Below are positions 17,281-27,473 of a DNA stretch of 64,000 bases, piece after piece (the stretch's first letter is position 1; every line of letters starts with the position of its first letter). A program made the translations under genes and the position numbers. The notes under the pieces were generated by a model, which had not been told where the DNA came from, searched no databases, and worked only from the letters and a program-made list of their open reading frames with translations. The stretch comes from Saprospirales bacterium (GTDB lineage: Bacteria > Bacteroidota > Bacteroidia > Chitinophagales > JADIYW01). The DNA is taken from assembly GCA_016711605.1 (NCBI GenBank), contig JADJSS010000009.1, positions 103,547 through 167,546 on the forward strand, read 5' to 3'.

Positions 17281-18708
17281 TTATCTTACATAAACGATAG
17301 TTGCAGGATTGTATTCTGCCCAACCATTTGTCCAATTTGTTGTTGCATCAAATGCACCTTTATAAGCAACAGATGTAAATCCTGTTAAACCTGTAAAGCT
17401 TGCACCACTTAACAAAGAAGAAGTTGAAGAAGGCAAGAAATTTGGAGCTGTATTATTATATAAAGAAGACAAAGTATAACCAACAGATGTAACATTATTT
17501 ACTGTACCATTACTTCTAGTTGCGTCTAAGAACCATGTACCAACATTAAAGCCAGCTTGATCTGATTTGTATGGCACATAAGCAGTCCAATTATCCATTA
17601 ATGACAATACCGAGTTTTTAATTACTAGTTCGTTACCTTCAGCATACGTTTTAGTATTTCCACCATCAATTACAACACCTTGAGGAAAACCAGTAAAGAA
17701 TGAGTTGTATATTTTAATTTTGTTGCTTCTTCTTAAGTGCAAAGCTCTTCTGAAATTAGCATCAATAGAAGTTGTAGAATCTTGTTTTGGTCCAAATACG
17801 GATACGTTTGAAAATGATGGTGAAGTAAATGGTGTATTAGTAGAACCACCACCATCGTTATCTACTTCAAAGCTGTTTGAGCCAGAAACTGGATCTGCTA
17901 AATTTGCACTTCTGAATGAAACTGCAAATTGCACTCTGCCTCTGTAACCAAAATCACAATCAAAATCATCATCTGTTGTTTTATAAGCAATTAAGTGATC
18001 GCAATTAACAGTACCACCAAACCACTCAAATGCATCATCTAAGCCATAAGATGCTTGTACATAGCTAATAGTTGTTCCACTACCAACAGATCCTAATGTA
18101 AGTGAATTAATTTCTTTATCTGTCAAGATTGGATAACCAGCATATTCTAAACGTACAAATTTAATTACACCAGAATTATCATTGTCATCAGAACCACCGT
18201 GGTGGCCACCATAACTTCCTTCTAGTGTAGCGAAACCACCAGGTTGGTTGTTTGTTGCTTTTCCGCAAACTACTAAGCCACCCCAATCTCCAGGTGCTTT
18301 AGAAGATTCTGCTGATGAAAAAATAATTGGATTAGCAGCTGTTCCTTCAGCATAAATTTTGCTACCTCTATGAATTACTAAGGTTCCAGGATTAGAACCT
18401 GTTGTTCCTTTTTTACCAACAATTACAGTTCCAGCTTCAATAGTTAAAACACTAGTTGCTTGAGGTGTTGTTCCTGTTTGGATAGAATCTACACCAACAT
18501 TAACTACACCATTTAAACGATAAACCGTGTCTTTGTCCCATAAAATATTGCCTATTAAATTACCAGAAACATCTTTTACTGGTCTATCTGCAGGTGGCAC
18601 AATAACAACATCTTTTTTGTCATCTTTTTTACAACCAGCTACTAATGTGATTAATAAAACTGCTACTGAAAGAACAGTTTGTTTAAATTTGATTTGATTT
18701 GTTTTCAT
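17281..18708 (-). CDS. Surface lipoprotein partner of the TonB receptor
   Basis: The 475-residue protein has a lipoprotein signal (lipobox LVAGC, Cys about 26). A beta-strand-rich body follows, full of Gly, Thr, Ser and Asn with segments such as 'LTIEAGTVIVGKKG', 'DWGGLVVCGKA' and 'SYGLDDAFEWFGG'. These suggest a right-handed beta-helix. I know this type as a conserved Bacteroidota protein often paired with a TonB receptor, but cannot give an established name. It follows the receptor gene by 30 nt, so the two form an operon. By analogy with SusC/SusD it may capture substrate at the cell surface. It has no SusD homology that I can see. Confidence 0.7.
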   Translation of the reverse strand: MKTNQIKFKQTVLSVAVLLITLVAGCKKDDKKDVVIVPPADRPVKDVSGNLIGNILWDKDTVYRLNGVVNVGVDSIQTGTTPQATSVLTIEAGTVIVGKKGTTGSNPGTLVIHRGSKIYAEGTAANPIIFSSAESSKAPGDWGGLVVCGKATNNQPGGFATLEGSYGGHHGGSDDNDNSGVIKFVRLEYAGYPILTDKEINSLTLGSVGSGTTISYVQASYGLDDAFEWFGGTVNCDHLIAYKTTDDDFDCDFGYRGRVQFAVSFRSANLADPVSGSNSFEVDNDGGGSTNTPFTSPSFSNVSVFGPKQDSTTSIDANFRRALHLRRSNKIKIYNSFFTGFPQGVVIDGGNTKTYAEGNELVIKNSVLSLMDNWTAYVPYKSDQAGFNVGTWFLDATRSNGTVNNVTSVGYTLSSLYNNTAPNFLPSSTSSLLSGASFTGLTGFTSVAYKGAFDATTNWTNGWAEYNPATIVYVR

Positions 18709-18738
18709 AAAATTTGTTTAAAGAATTTAATTTTTTAT

Positions 18739-21525
18739 TTAGAAATTATATTTTACACCTAATGAAATAGTTTGACCTGGTTGGTATTTTTGAAAAACCT
18801 GATCTGATTTTCTATTCCATTTTTTATCTCTGTTTCCATCTTGTAAAAAAAGAACTGGTTGGTTGATTAAGTCATTTGCTGCAAGACTGATTTCAACATT
18901 TTTCTTAAATCGATATTGAATGTTAAAGTCTAAAACATGTCTTGACATTTCATAGATATCTGGATTGTCGTCAGTGCCAACAAATGCTATACGTTTGCCA
19001 ATAACATTGTATAATAAATTAGCTTGTAATCCTAATTCTTTATCTTCAAAGAAAATACCTGCATTTATAGAATATGGTGATTGACCTTGCAATGGACGAT
19101 TGTCACTTTGTCCAATGTTTTCTTTACCTAAATTTACTTTACTATAGATATATGATGCATTTGCCATTAATCCAAGATGTTTGATAAAATAATTTTTAGC
19201 ATTCACGAATGATTTTTTCACTTCTAATTCTACACCTGCAACATCTGATTGATATGCATTTGCAAAAGAGAATGTACTTCCACTTGTTCCAACCACAGCT
19301 TTAGATTCAATTGGATTTATAAACTTTTTATAGAAAACTGAAACACTAATAACTTCACCATTCGAAGGATAGTATTCCCATTTTACATCCACATTATGTA
19401 CGGATGCATTTTTTAGATTTGGATTTCCTTCTATTGTATAACGTGTGTAAAAATCATCGAAAGCGAAAGGTGCAATTTCTCTAAACTCAGGTCGATTCAC
19501 ACTCATTCCGTAAGCTGCACGTACCAGCATTTTTTGTGTAATGTTGTAACTGATATTTACAGAAGGCAAGTAAGCATGTTTAATGTTATTTACTTTAATC
19601 AAATCTGTTTGAACACCAGAAGTCAACTGTTGATTAGAATATTCATATCTAAAGCCAGCTACAATTCGTACTTTATTTTTAATAGCTATTTCTGTGTTAA
19701 TGTAAGAAGCGCCAATTAAATTATTTGCTTTATATGAATCATAAGATCGTGTTTGTTCTCCTAATTTAATTCCATCAATTGTATTAATATTTTGCATTAA
19801 TACATCGATGCCTTGAGTTGCATAAGCATATTTAAATAAATCAAAATCTGAACGTTTAAATCCTAAAATTCTTGCTTTAAAATCCCGGTTTTTATACTCT
19901 ACATAAACACCACCATTTATAGATGGAATAATTCCTTTATCAACTGATTTAATAATTTTATTTGTTGAATTAAGCGCAACGGTAACGATATTCTCATTCA
20001 TATTAGAGAAAAATCTACCCAAATTATTTGGATTTACAGACGTTGGCAATACGTTTATTTCGTAAATATTTGTAGCCGTGTTTAGTGTTGAAGTATATCG
20101 TTTAAAATCAGGTTCTTTTCTATATGCTCTGCTATATCCAACTACCCAATCAATTGAATTGTTATCTGATTTAATTTGGTGTTTTCCTAAAAACTGACCT
20201 GCATAAATTCCTTTATATACATTATAGAATGCATGGTTATCTACAGTTAAATCATTGGCTAAATCAGTACCAGTTCTGTGTGTGTATTGAGATAATCCGT
20301 TACTATTAAAAATATTTTTAAACTCAATCGTGTTCTTCTTAAATTTGAATGCCCAATTATGTAAAACACCTAAACGAACATTATTATTATATTGTTCATC
20401 TGTGTAATTATATCTTGCATCTTGTTTGTTATTTGCAAAGTCATAAATATTATAGTCTGCTCTGAATATATTGAATGTCTGTTTTGATATGCTATAATTT
20501 AAAGAAGTAATCATACCAATCAACAATTTATCTGTTGATATTCTTCTGCCAAAACTAATTCCAATGCGTTGATCAGGAATAGATGCCTGTTTTTTTGCTG
20601 TCCAATCATTATTCAATTGTTTACCTGCATCTACTTGTTGTTGCAATGTTAAAGCATTCACATCTTTTGGAAAATCTGATGGCAAATTGTTTTTTGAGTC
20701 GTTTGCTAAATAAAATAGTGGTCCATTTTTTTGATTATAGAATGGTTTAAAAGTTGTACCAACTCTAAATGTTGTACCATACGATACATCAACAAAATTA
20801 TTATCTGGAAAACTTTTTGTAAATATCTTTACCATACCACCAGCAAACTCACCAACTACATCTGCAGATGGACTTTTCAATACAATTATTCTATCTAACT
20901 GTGCCGATGGAATTATATCAAAAGCAAAAGATTTAACATCTGATTCCATAGATGGTGCCATGGCATTGTGCAACAATACATTATTATATCGTTGATTCAG
21001 GCCTCGAATATTTATAAAATTGCTTTGGATTGATACTCCTGGAATTCTTCTCACGACTTGTGCTGCATCTCTATCCGCAGTTTTTTGTATTTGTTGAGAA
21101 GAAATACCGCTAGAAATCTGATTGGCATTTTTCATTTCCAGCAAAACTGCAGTTTCTGTATTTGTCTTCTTGAAATCGACAATTTCTACTTCATTTAATT
21201 CTTTAGCACCAACTTCCAGACTTACATTTAGCACTGTTGTTGCATCTGCATTTACCACTATATTGTTGATCTTTTTATCAGCATAGCCAATGTAAGAAAA
21301 CACTAAAGTATAGTTTCCTGGAATCAGGTTAGTAATTTCAAATTTTCCATCTAAATCAGAAGTTGCGCCTAACAACGAGCTATCAACAGAAACATTTACA
21401 CCTATTAAAGTTTCTTGCGTGCTTTTGTCAATAATTAATCCTGAGATTTTTCCATTCTGTGCAAAACCTGAGGCGCACAGCACAACCAGAACGGTTGCGA
21501 TAATTGTTTTTGTGATTGTTTTCAT
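18739..21525 (-). CDS. TonB-dependent outer-membrane receptor with carboxypeptidase-like N-domain
   Basis: The 928-residue receptor starts with a signal peptide (about 1-22, ending GFAQ). A CarboxypepD_reg-like domain follows ('GKISGLIIDKSTQETLIGVNV', about 25-105). Next is the plug domain (about 125-240, 'AAQVVRRIPGVSIQSNFINIRGLNQRY-' type) and then a beta-barrel ending in the aromatic residue of 'ISLGVKYNF'. The pattern fits a TonB-ExbB-ExbD driven importer of a large or scarce nutrient. The downstream lipoprotein is its likely partner. A surface PhoD-like phosphatase nearby hints at phosphorus-containing substrates, an inference from context only. Confidence 0.88.
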   Translation of the reverse strand: MKTITKTIIATVLVVLCASGFAQNGKISGLIIDKSTQETLIGVNVSVDSSLLGATSDLDGKFEITNLIPGNYTLVFSYIGYADKKINNIVVNADATTVLNVSLEVGAKELNEVEIVDFKKTNTETAVLLEMKNANQISSGISSQQIQKTADRDAAQVVRRIPGVSIQSNFINIRGLNQRYNNVLLHNAMAPSMESDVKSFAFDIIPSAQLDRIIVLKSPSADVVGEFAGGMVKIFTKSFPDNNFVDVSYGTTFRVGTTFKPFYNQKNGPLFYLANDSKNNLPSDFPKDVNALTLQQQVDAGKQLNNDWTAKKQASIPDQRIGISFGRRISTDKLLIGMITSLNYSISKQTFNIFRADYNIYDFANNKQDARYNYTDEQYNNNVRLGVLHNWAFKFKKNTIEFKNIFNSNGLSQYTHRTGTDLANDLTVDNHAFYNVYKGIYAGQFLGKHQIKSDNNSIDWVVGYSRAYRKEPDFKRYTSTLNTATNIYEINVLPTSVNPNNLGRFFSNMNENIVTVALNSTNKIIKSVDKGIIPSINGGVYVEYKNRDFKARILGFKRSDFDLFKYAYATQGIDVLMQNINTIDGIKLGEQTRSYDSYKANNLIGASYINTEIAIKNKVRIVAGFRYEYSNQQLTSGVQTDLIKVNNIKHAYLPSVNISYNITQKMLVRAAYGMSVNRPEFREIAPFAFDDFYTRYTIEGNPNLKNASVHNVDVKWEYYPSNGEVISVSVFYKKFINPIESKAVVGTSGSTFSFANAYQSDVAGVELEVKKSFVNAKNYFIKHLGLMANASYIYSKVNLGKENIGQSDNRPLQGQSPYSINAGIFFEDKELGLQANLLYNVIGKRIAFVGTDDNPDIYEMSRHVLDFNIQYRFKKNVEISLAANDLINQPVLFLQDGNRDKKWNRKSDQVFQKYQPGQTISLGVKYNF

Positions 21526-21736
21526 CTGTAAAAAATTTATGTGTGTGTTTGATGATGCAAAGTAATATCAAGCATATCACTTGCACATAAATTCGCGGTG
21601 AAACTTGCGTGGTTTATATTCAGTTTATGTAGTCAATTATGAAGAGTTGAGAGAATAATAAGAGTAATCTGTGTGAACGTTTTGTGAACGAATATTTGAT
21701 AGCACTAATAAACACTCGATTTTGTATATTCGTAAA

Positions 21737-24604
21737 ATGGAGCCATTTTTAAAACAAATTGCATACACAGTTACGAAAGAAAATTTGCCGTACCTTTACA
21801 GTTCGTGCTACATTTTTCCTTCAAAAAGAGCTGCCAAATATTTTACTGATTTTTTAAAAGAAAAGTTTTCTACGGAAAATTTTATTCTTCCAGAAACGCT
21901 CACTATACAAGAGTTTATTACGCAATATTCATCATTAATAATTAAAGATGATTGGCATTTATTATTAGATATTTATGCTGTGCAAAATGAATTAACGAAC
22001 ATGCAGCAACCATTGGAAAAGTTCATTCCTTGGGGCAACTTGATACTAAAAGATTTTGACGAATGCGACAAATATTTGATAGACGCTACACAATTATTTT
22101 CAGTATTAAAAGCACACAAACAAATTGATGAAACGTTTTCTATTTCAGAAGAAACCAGAAAATATATTGAGCAATTTATATTAACTACATCTACACACAA
22201 AAAAGAAAGCATTTATAAAGATGCATTTGTAAAAACATGGAGTTTGCTCGGCGAAATGTATATTGCATTTAAACAAAAACTACAACAACATAATTTTGCA
22301 TATGAAGGCATGGCATATCGTGAAGTGTATGAAAATTTAAAATCAGAACAATTAAAATTACCTTATTCAAAAATTAGTTTTTGTGGTTTTAATGCTTTAT
22401 CAGTTTGTGAAGAAGCCATTTTTAAAACGATTGAACAACAATATGAAACCGAATTTTGGTGGGACGCCGATGCGCATTTTTTAAATAACAAACTGCACGA
22501 AGCAGGAAATTTTTTACGTAATTATCAACGAAAGTTTTACGGCAAAAATCATCATTGGATAATTGATGATGAATTAATAAAAAACAAAAATATTGAGATT
22601 ATTGGTGTGTCATCTTCAGTTGGACAAACACAATTTGTGGCGCAGTATTTTAATAAGAGTGAAAGTGAGAATGAAAGTGAAAGTGTAGCGTCGCATAGCA
22701 TGCGTCATGTTGAAAATGTTGATGAAATGCGTCCACAAAAAAATGAAAAAACGGCAATTATTTTGTGTGACGAAAAGCTGCTAAATCCTTTGTTATACAA
22801 TATTGATGCAAGTGCAATGAACATCACCATGGGTTTTTCAATTGCAGAAAGCGAGTTGTTTTTATTTGCAAATTCATTGCTGAGTTTTTATGCAAACGCA
22901 CGAATTGGAAAAACAGCAACCGACTATTATCACAAAGATATTACTACGCTGTCGAATCATCTTTATTTGAAAAAGAATGTGCAGCAAAAAGAAAAACTAG
23001 ATAGCATTATTCCATATTTTGTTCCATACATGCCAGCCGAAATATTAGCAGAGTTTTTTCCATCAAAACTTTTAACTGATTCTACAACTTCGGTTGATAT
23101 TTTAAAAACTGTATTACAAATTATTGAATCTACACACCACGACGATCCTTATTTTTATCCAATCAAAGAAAAAATAACAGAACAATTAAACGCGTTGTTG
23201 CAATCATTTCAAGAAAGAAATATTTTCTTAGACAAAAGTGCATTGCCATATATTGTTAAACAGTTTTTAGCAAGCATTAAAGTACCATTTGAAACCGATA
23301 CTAAAAGCAATATCCAAATTATGGGTTTTTTAGAAACGCGTATTTTAGATTTTGACAACCTTTTTATTTTATCGTTGAATGATGATAACTTGCCTGGCAC
23401 CAACAAAACCAATTCGTTTATTCCATATAATTTGCGCAAAGGTTTTGGCTTACCAACGTTTGAACAATTTGATGGCATCAATGCGTATCATTTTTATCGT
23501 TTGCTGAAAAGAGCAAAAAATATTCAACTAATTTATAACAATCAAATTGGTGATAATAGCAGTGAAAAAAGCAGGTTTATTCGTCAAATTCAGCATGACT
23601 TAAATACAGATAAAAATACAATTACTGAATTTATTGCTGTGATAGAAGAAAAAAATAATTCAATAAATCAAAATGTCGAAATTTTACAAATAAAAAAAAC
23701 ACCTGAAATTATTGAAGCACTTCGTGAACGAAAATTTTCACCATCTTCCTTAAAGATCTACAACCAATGTCCATTGCAGTTTTACCTGAAATATGTAGCA
23801 AAAATTAGCGAACCTGAAGAATTAGCGGAAGAATTAGACGCTGCAGTTTTTGGGCAAATTTTACATAAGATTGTGGAACTAATTTACAAACCACATTTAA
23901 ATATTATTTTGAATGCTGAAAAAATTAGTTCGTTTGCAAAAACAGATTTTATAAAAGCAGTTACCAAACAAGCAATTATTGATTTAGAATTACCAAAAGA
24001 GATTACGCAAGCTGGCAATAAATTACAATTAACAATTATAGAACGCATTGCGCAAAGAATTATTGAAAACGATGCGTCAGTTGGTAAATTATGTATTTTA
24101 AAAACTGAAGAAAAATTAAGTTGGAATCAACTTAAATTAGAAGATGGAACATTTGCTACCATTCAAGGAACGATAGATAGAGTTGATAAAATAAACGAAA
24201 AAGCCATTCGAATTATTGATTATAAAACTGGACAAATTGAATTGCCAAAATTTCCAGAAATGGATAATGAAGAAAGTATCCAGAAATTCTTAGACACACT
24301 TTTTATTTATAAAAACAAAGACTACAGTGCAACGTTTCAAGGTATTTTGTATGCGTTGATGTACTATAAAATATTTGAGTGCACAGAAATTTATGTTGGC
24401 TATCATCATGCAAAAAAAATGAAAGATGGAATTTCTTATCTAAATAATCAAGAGCCAATTCCGATTGAATTATTATTGAGTTTTGAGCAACGTTTGTCGC
24501 AATTAGTAAGTGAAATTGTTTATAAAGAAACCTATTTCACTCAAACTCAAAACGAAAAAGCGTACGAATATAGTCCGTACTCAGATTTATTAGGAATGCA
24601 TTAA
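21737..24604 (+). CDS. AddB-like PD-(D/E)XK nuclease / inactivated helicase
   Basis: The 955-residue protein has the layout of the Bacteroidota AddB-like subunit. A helicase-like region without a recognisable Walker A fills the N-terminal two thirds. The C-terminal PDDEXK_1 nuclease has 'YNQCPLQFYLKYV' (about residue 674), 'AVFGQILHKIVE', 'IQGTIDRVD' (about 806) and 'IIDYKTGQ' (about 826). It should act with an AddA/UvrD-like helicase in double-strand break processing, but none is adjacent. Residues about 307-334 hold a Ser/Glu-rich stretch and a segment similar to the intergenic repeat at 32624-32640, an apparent in-frame insertion. The start at 21737 is preferred over 21722 because homology starts at MEPFLKQIA. 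Confidence 0.82.
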   Translation: MEPFLKQIAYTVTKENLPYLYSSCYIFPSKRAAKYFTDFLKEKFSTENFILPETLTIQEFITQYSSLIIKDDWHLLLDIYAVQNELTNMQQPLEKFIPWGNLILKDFDECDKYLIDATQLFSVLKAHKQIDETFSISEETRKYIEQFILTTSTHKKESIYKDAFVKTWSLLGEMYIAFKQKLQQHNFAYEGMAYREVYENLKSEQLKLPYSKISFCGFNALSVCEEAIFKTIEQQYETEFWWDADAHFLNNKLHEAGNFLRNYQRKFYGKNHHWIIDDELIKNKNIEIIGVSSSVGQTQFVAQYFNKSESENESESVASHSMRHVENVDEMRPQKNEKTAIILCDEKLLNPLLYNIDASAMNITMGFSIAESELFLFANSLLSFYANARIGKTATDYYHKDITTLSNHLYLKKNVQQKEKLDSIIPYFVPYMPAEILAEFFPSKLLTDSTTSVDILKTVLQIIESTHHDDPYFYPIKEKITEQLNALLQSFQERNIFLDKSALPYIVKQFLASIKVPFETDTKSNIQIMGFLETRILDFDNLFILSLNDDNLPGTNKTNSFIPYNLRKGFGLPTFEQFDGINAYHFYRLLKRAKNIQLIYNNQIGDNSSEKSRFIRQIQHDLNTDKNTITEFIAVIEEKNNSINQNVEILQIKKTPEIIEALRERKFSPSSLKIYNQCPLQFYLKYVAKISEPEELAEELDAAVFGQILHKIVELIYKPHLNIILNAEKISSFAKTDFIKAVTKQAIIDLELPKEITQAGNKLQLTIIERIAQRIIENDASVGKLCILKTEEKLSWNQLKLEDGTFATIQGTIDRVDKINEKAIRIIDYKTGQIELPKFPEMDNEESIQKFLDTLFIYKNKDYSATFQGILYALMYYKIFECTEIYVGYHHAKKMKDGISYLNNQEPIPIELLLSFEQRLSQLVSEIVYKETYFTQTQNEKAYEYSPYSDLLGMH
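22657..22735 (+). repeat. Repeat-derived in-frame insertion in the AddB-like gene
   Basis: The DNA has AGTGAAAGTGAGAATGAAAG followed by a CGTCGCATAGCATGCGTC near-palindrome and GTCATGTTGAAAATGTT (22704-22720). The last part matches GTCATGCTGAACTTGTT of the intergenic palindromic repeat at 32624-32640 at 14 of 17 positions. It falls in a poorly conserved linker of the protein and keeps the frame. Confidence 0.5.
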
Positions 24605-24607
24605 AAA

Positions 24608-24931
24608 TTATAAATCTCGAACTTCATCGCTACGCTTATAACCAACATCACCTTTTTCTTTTTTCAGTTTTTCAAACTCTTTTTGCACCAATGTTTCATT
24701 GTCATCATCATGATATGCTTTCCAATATTCATGCACCAACACAGCACTCCAAATCAAGGTCATCAACGCCAAACCATGCGTAAATATTAGTAAAGTAAAT
24801 ACATTTGCTACCCATAGAAATGCCATGACGATAGCAAAAATGGTTAAATGACGTTTAAATTTTGCTCGTTTTTCTGCCAATTTCCAAAGTGCATCATCAT
24901 TTCTTTTAAATTCTTCTGTTTCGTTGTTCAT
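24608..24931 (-). CDS. 2TM-domain membrane protein
   Basis: The 107-residue protein has a charged N-terminus, two close membrane helices (about 29-50 and 54-73) and an acidic, lysine-rich cytoplasmic tail (EKLKKEKGDVGYKRSDE). This is the layout of the 2TM domain (PF13239), common in Bacteroidota and sometimes fused to LytTR regulators. The function is unknown. It is convergent with the AddB-like gene, with 3 nt between stop codons. Confidence 0.75.
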   Translation of the reverse strand: MNNETEEFKRNDDALWKLAEKRAKFKRHLTIFAIVMAFLWVANVFTLLIFTHGLALMTLIWSAVLVHEYWKAYHDDDNETLVQKEFEKLKKEKGDVGYKRSDEVRDL

Positions 24932-25155
24932 TTTTTTGATTTTTAATTATAACAATCATCTTTCAAAAAAAATTCCATTTGTTTCTTTTTGTTTACTAGT
25001 TTTTGAATTTTAGTGATAAAATAAGCCAATAAAAAATTGTGCTGTAAATTTCTCGGCTAGATGCACAACACAACTCATTATTAATCAAACATTACCAAAA
25101 AGTAATTAAACACAAAATTTCACGATCCGAAATACGCAATACGCAGAACACATAG

Positions 25156-25163
25156 TATCTTTG
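25156..25163 (+). promoter_or_regulatory. Putative -7 box of adk
   Basis: TATCTTTG matches TAnnTTTG and lies 23 nt before the adk start. No clear TTG is seen 19-22 nt upstream. The sequence just before it (AATACGCAATACGCAGAAC, 25131-25149) resembles dispersed repeats at 63614-63680. Confidence 0.45.
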
Positions 25164-25186
25164 TTATTCATAATTTTAAAACCAAA

Positions 25187-25765
25187 ATGATAAACTTAAT
25201 TTTGTTTGGTCCTCCAGGAAGTGGAAAAGGTACTCAAGCAGTAAAACTCGCAGAAGAATTCAACTTGCTGCACATTTCAACCGGTGATTTATTCCGTTCT
25301 GAATTAAAAAATGAAACTCCACTTGGTGTTGTTGCGAAAAAATATATGGACAAAGGCGAACTTGTTCCAGATGAAGTTACCATTGGTATGTTGTCTAACA
25401 AATTAGACGAATATGCTGGAAAAGTAGAAGGTTTTATATTCGATGGATTTCCTCGCACACAACCACAAGCAGAAGCTTTGGATAAATTATTAGATTTAAA
25501 GAAAACAGAAATTTCCTTAGTATTAGCATTAGAAGTTGCTGAAGACGAAATTGTTCAAAGAATTAAAGAACGTGGAAAATCTTCTGGCAGAGCAGACGAT
25601 TTAGACGATACTATTATTCGCAATCGTTTCAAAGTTTACTTAAAAGAAACTGCTCAAGTAGCAGGTCACTACAAAAAAGTAAATAAAGTAGTGGAATTAA
25701 ACGGCATTGGTTCTATCGAAGATATCTTTGAAGCTTTGAAAGCAGAAATCAACAAAATAAAATAG
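25187..25765 (+). CDS. adk: Adenylate kinase
   Basis: The 192-residue enzyme interconverts ATP + AMP and 2 ADP. The P-loop GPPGSGKGTQ is at residues 8-17. The AMP-binding segments 'HISTGDLFRSE' and 'FIFDGFPRTQPQAEALD' are intact. The LID is the short form, with 'RADDLDDTIIRNRFKVY' and no zinc cysteines, which explains the length below 215. It is followed by a strong palindromic terminator and then obgE, a common gene order in Bacteroidota. Confidence 0.96.
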   Translation: MINLILFGPPGSGKGTQAVKLAEEFNLLHISTGDLFRSELKNETPLGVVAKKYMDKGELVPDEVTIGMLSNKLDEYAGKVEGFIFDGFPRTQPQAEALDKLLDLKKTEISLVLALEVAEDEIVQRIKERGKSSGRADDLDDTIIRNRFKVYLKETAQVAGHYKKVNKVVELNGIGSIEDIFEALKAEINKIK

Positions 25766-25781
25766 ATTTTAAAATATATCC

Positions 25782-25820
25782 AGACCTTCAAGGTTTTAAA
25801 AACCTTGAAGGTCTTTTTTA
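25782..25820 (+). terminator. Intrinsic terminator of adk
   Basis: AGACCTTCAAGGTTTT and AAAACCTTGAAGGTCT are perfect inverted repeats with one base between them, followed by six T's. The 16-bp palindrome separates adk from obgE, so obgE needs its own promoter. A TATCTTTA near-consensus box lies at 25825-25832. Confidence 0.85.
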
Positions 25821-25845
25821 TTTCTATCTTTACAATAATAACAAA

Positions 25846-26837
25846 ATGGAAGGAAGCAACTTTATAGATTACGTCAGAATATTTGTTCGGTCTGGAAATG
25901 GCGGTGGTGGCTCGGTGCATTGGCGCAGAGAGAAATACGTTCCAATGGGTGGCCCTGATGGTGGTGACGGTGGAAAAGGTGGAAGCATTATCCTTCGTGG
26001 AAACAAACAACTTTGGACACTTTTACATCTTAAATATAAAAACACATTCATGCAGACAATGGTGCATCTGGTGAAGGTGGTATGCGAAGTGGCAGAAGTG
26101 CGGAAGATATTATTATTGAAGTTCCTTTAGGTACTGTTGCAAAAAATGGAGAAACGTTCGAAAAAGAATTTGAAATTTTAGAAGACGGACAAGAAGTAGT
26201 TTGGTTAAAAGGTGGTCGAGGTGGACAAGGCAATACGCATTTTAAAACTTCTACCAAACAAGCACCTCATTACGCACAACCTGGTGAAGAAGGCAGCGAA
26301 GGTTGGAAAATCTTAGAACTAAAAGTGTTAGCAGATGTTGGTTTAGTAGGATTTCCAAATGCAGGAAAATCTACATTATTATCTGTAGTGAGTGCTGCAA
26401 AACCAGAAATTGCCAATTATCCATTTACCACTTTAGTACCCAATTTAGGTGTTGTTTCCTATCGCGATGATCGCTCTTTTATTATGGCTGATATTCCAGG
26501 AATTATTGAAGGTGCGCACGAAGGCAAAGGTTTAGGCGTTCGTTTTTTACGACATATTGAACGTAATTCGTGTTTGTTATTTATGATACCTGCAGATAGT
26601 GACGATATCAAAAAAGAATACAAAATTTTGGCTAAAGAATTAAAATTATACAATAAAGAATTGGTGAACAAACCAAGAATTATTGGCATTTCGAAATCAG
26701 ATCTTTTGGATGATGAATTGAAAAAAATGTTAGCCAAAGAATTACCTAAAAAAATTCCACACGTTTTCTTCTCTGCATTAGCGAATGAAAATATTATGGA
26801 ATTGAAAGATAAATTGTGGAAGATGATGAATGATTAA
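25846..26837 (+). CDS. obgE: GTPase ObgE, frameshifted
   Basis: Obg is an essential ribosome-associated GTPase for 50S assembly and stress control. The N-terminal Gly-rich Obg fold (FVRSGNGGGGSVHWRREKY) reads from 25846. At the A5 tract 26038-26042 the frame is lost. The rest (from about 26043), including the G1 motif 'VGFPNAGKSTLL', 'ADIPGIIEGAHEGKGLG' and the G4 'SKSD', lies in the next frame. Adding one A restores a 330-residue protein with the family sequence 'LKYKKHIHADNGASGEGG'. Because Obg is essential, an assembly error is more likely than a real pseudogene. It lacks the variable C-terminal domain, as usual in this phylum. Confidence 0.9.
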
Positions 26838-26847
26838 ATCACTAATC

Positions 26848-27473
26848 TTACTGTTCAAACCATCGGTAATGTCCTATAATTTCCCATTGAAATAACACAT
26901 CTGCAACTTTAGTTCCACTTCCAATATTGTGTACAATTAATGGCGTGCCGTCTTCACTGGCACCATTGTAAACCATTCCAATATGCAATAAACCATTGTT
27001 TAATTTCCAAGCTACAATGTCACCAGCTTTATAATCATTTGTATTTTTAGTAATATCAATTGATTTTTGTTTTCTTTCAAAAAACTTCATCAGATTTGCT
27101 ACTCGTCTATGGTCAATATTTTTATCAGTTGTTTTAAATTCCATCTTTTTGGATAAACTGAGAAATTTTTATTCATATCTAGATGAACTTCTTTTTGGAG
27201 ATCAATATTAGTTGCACGCAACGCACGCACTACAACATCTGCGCAAACACCAGTATTTATAGGCACATCGCCGTTTGGATATTTTAGTGTTACATAAGCT
27301 GGATTATATGTTTTGGTAAGTTCGGTTTGTGCTTCCAGATTTTGCATCAACAAATTAATTTCTTTGCTTAAACTTGTAGCTGGTATTTTATCAGTAATAT
27401 CGTTAATCGAAACTGTATTATTGCTCTTACACGAAATAGCAAAAAAAAGCAATATCAAAGAAATAATCTTCAT
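26848..27473 (-). CDS. DUF1287 exported protein, frameshifted
   Basis: The gene codes for a YijF-like DUF1287 protein with an NlpC/P60-like fold. The N-terminal part (from 27473) has a lipoprotein-type signal (LFFAISC) and 'TGVCADVVVRALRA', with the presumed catalytic Cys. The C-terminal part has 'DHRRVANLMKFF', 'GDIVAW', 'LHIGMVY' with the His, and 'IVHNIGSG'. The parts are in different frames. The break is at the T5 run (A5 on the coding strand) at 27146-27150, and one more A restores 208 residues. The family is thought to act on cell-wall or peptide substrates, but the reaction is unproven. It is convergent with obgE. Confidence 0.82.

Noticed and set aside
26038..26042. Programmed frameshift in obgE
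   Set aside because: There is no slippery heptamer with a downstream structure that is known for Obg, the family is not known to use one, and four other genes in the window show the same single-A loss.
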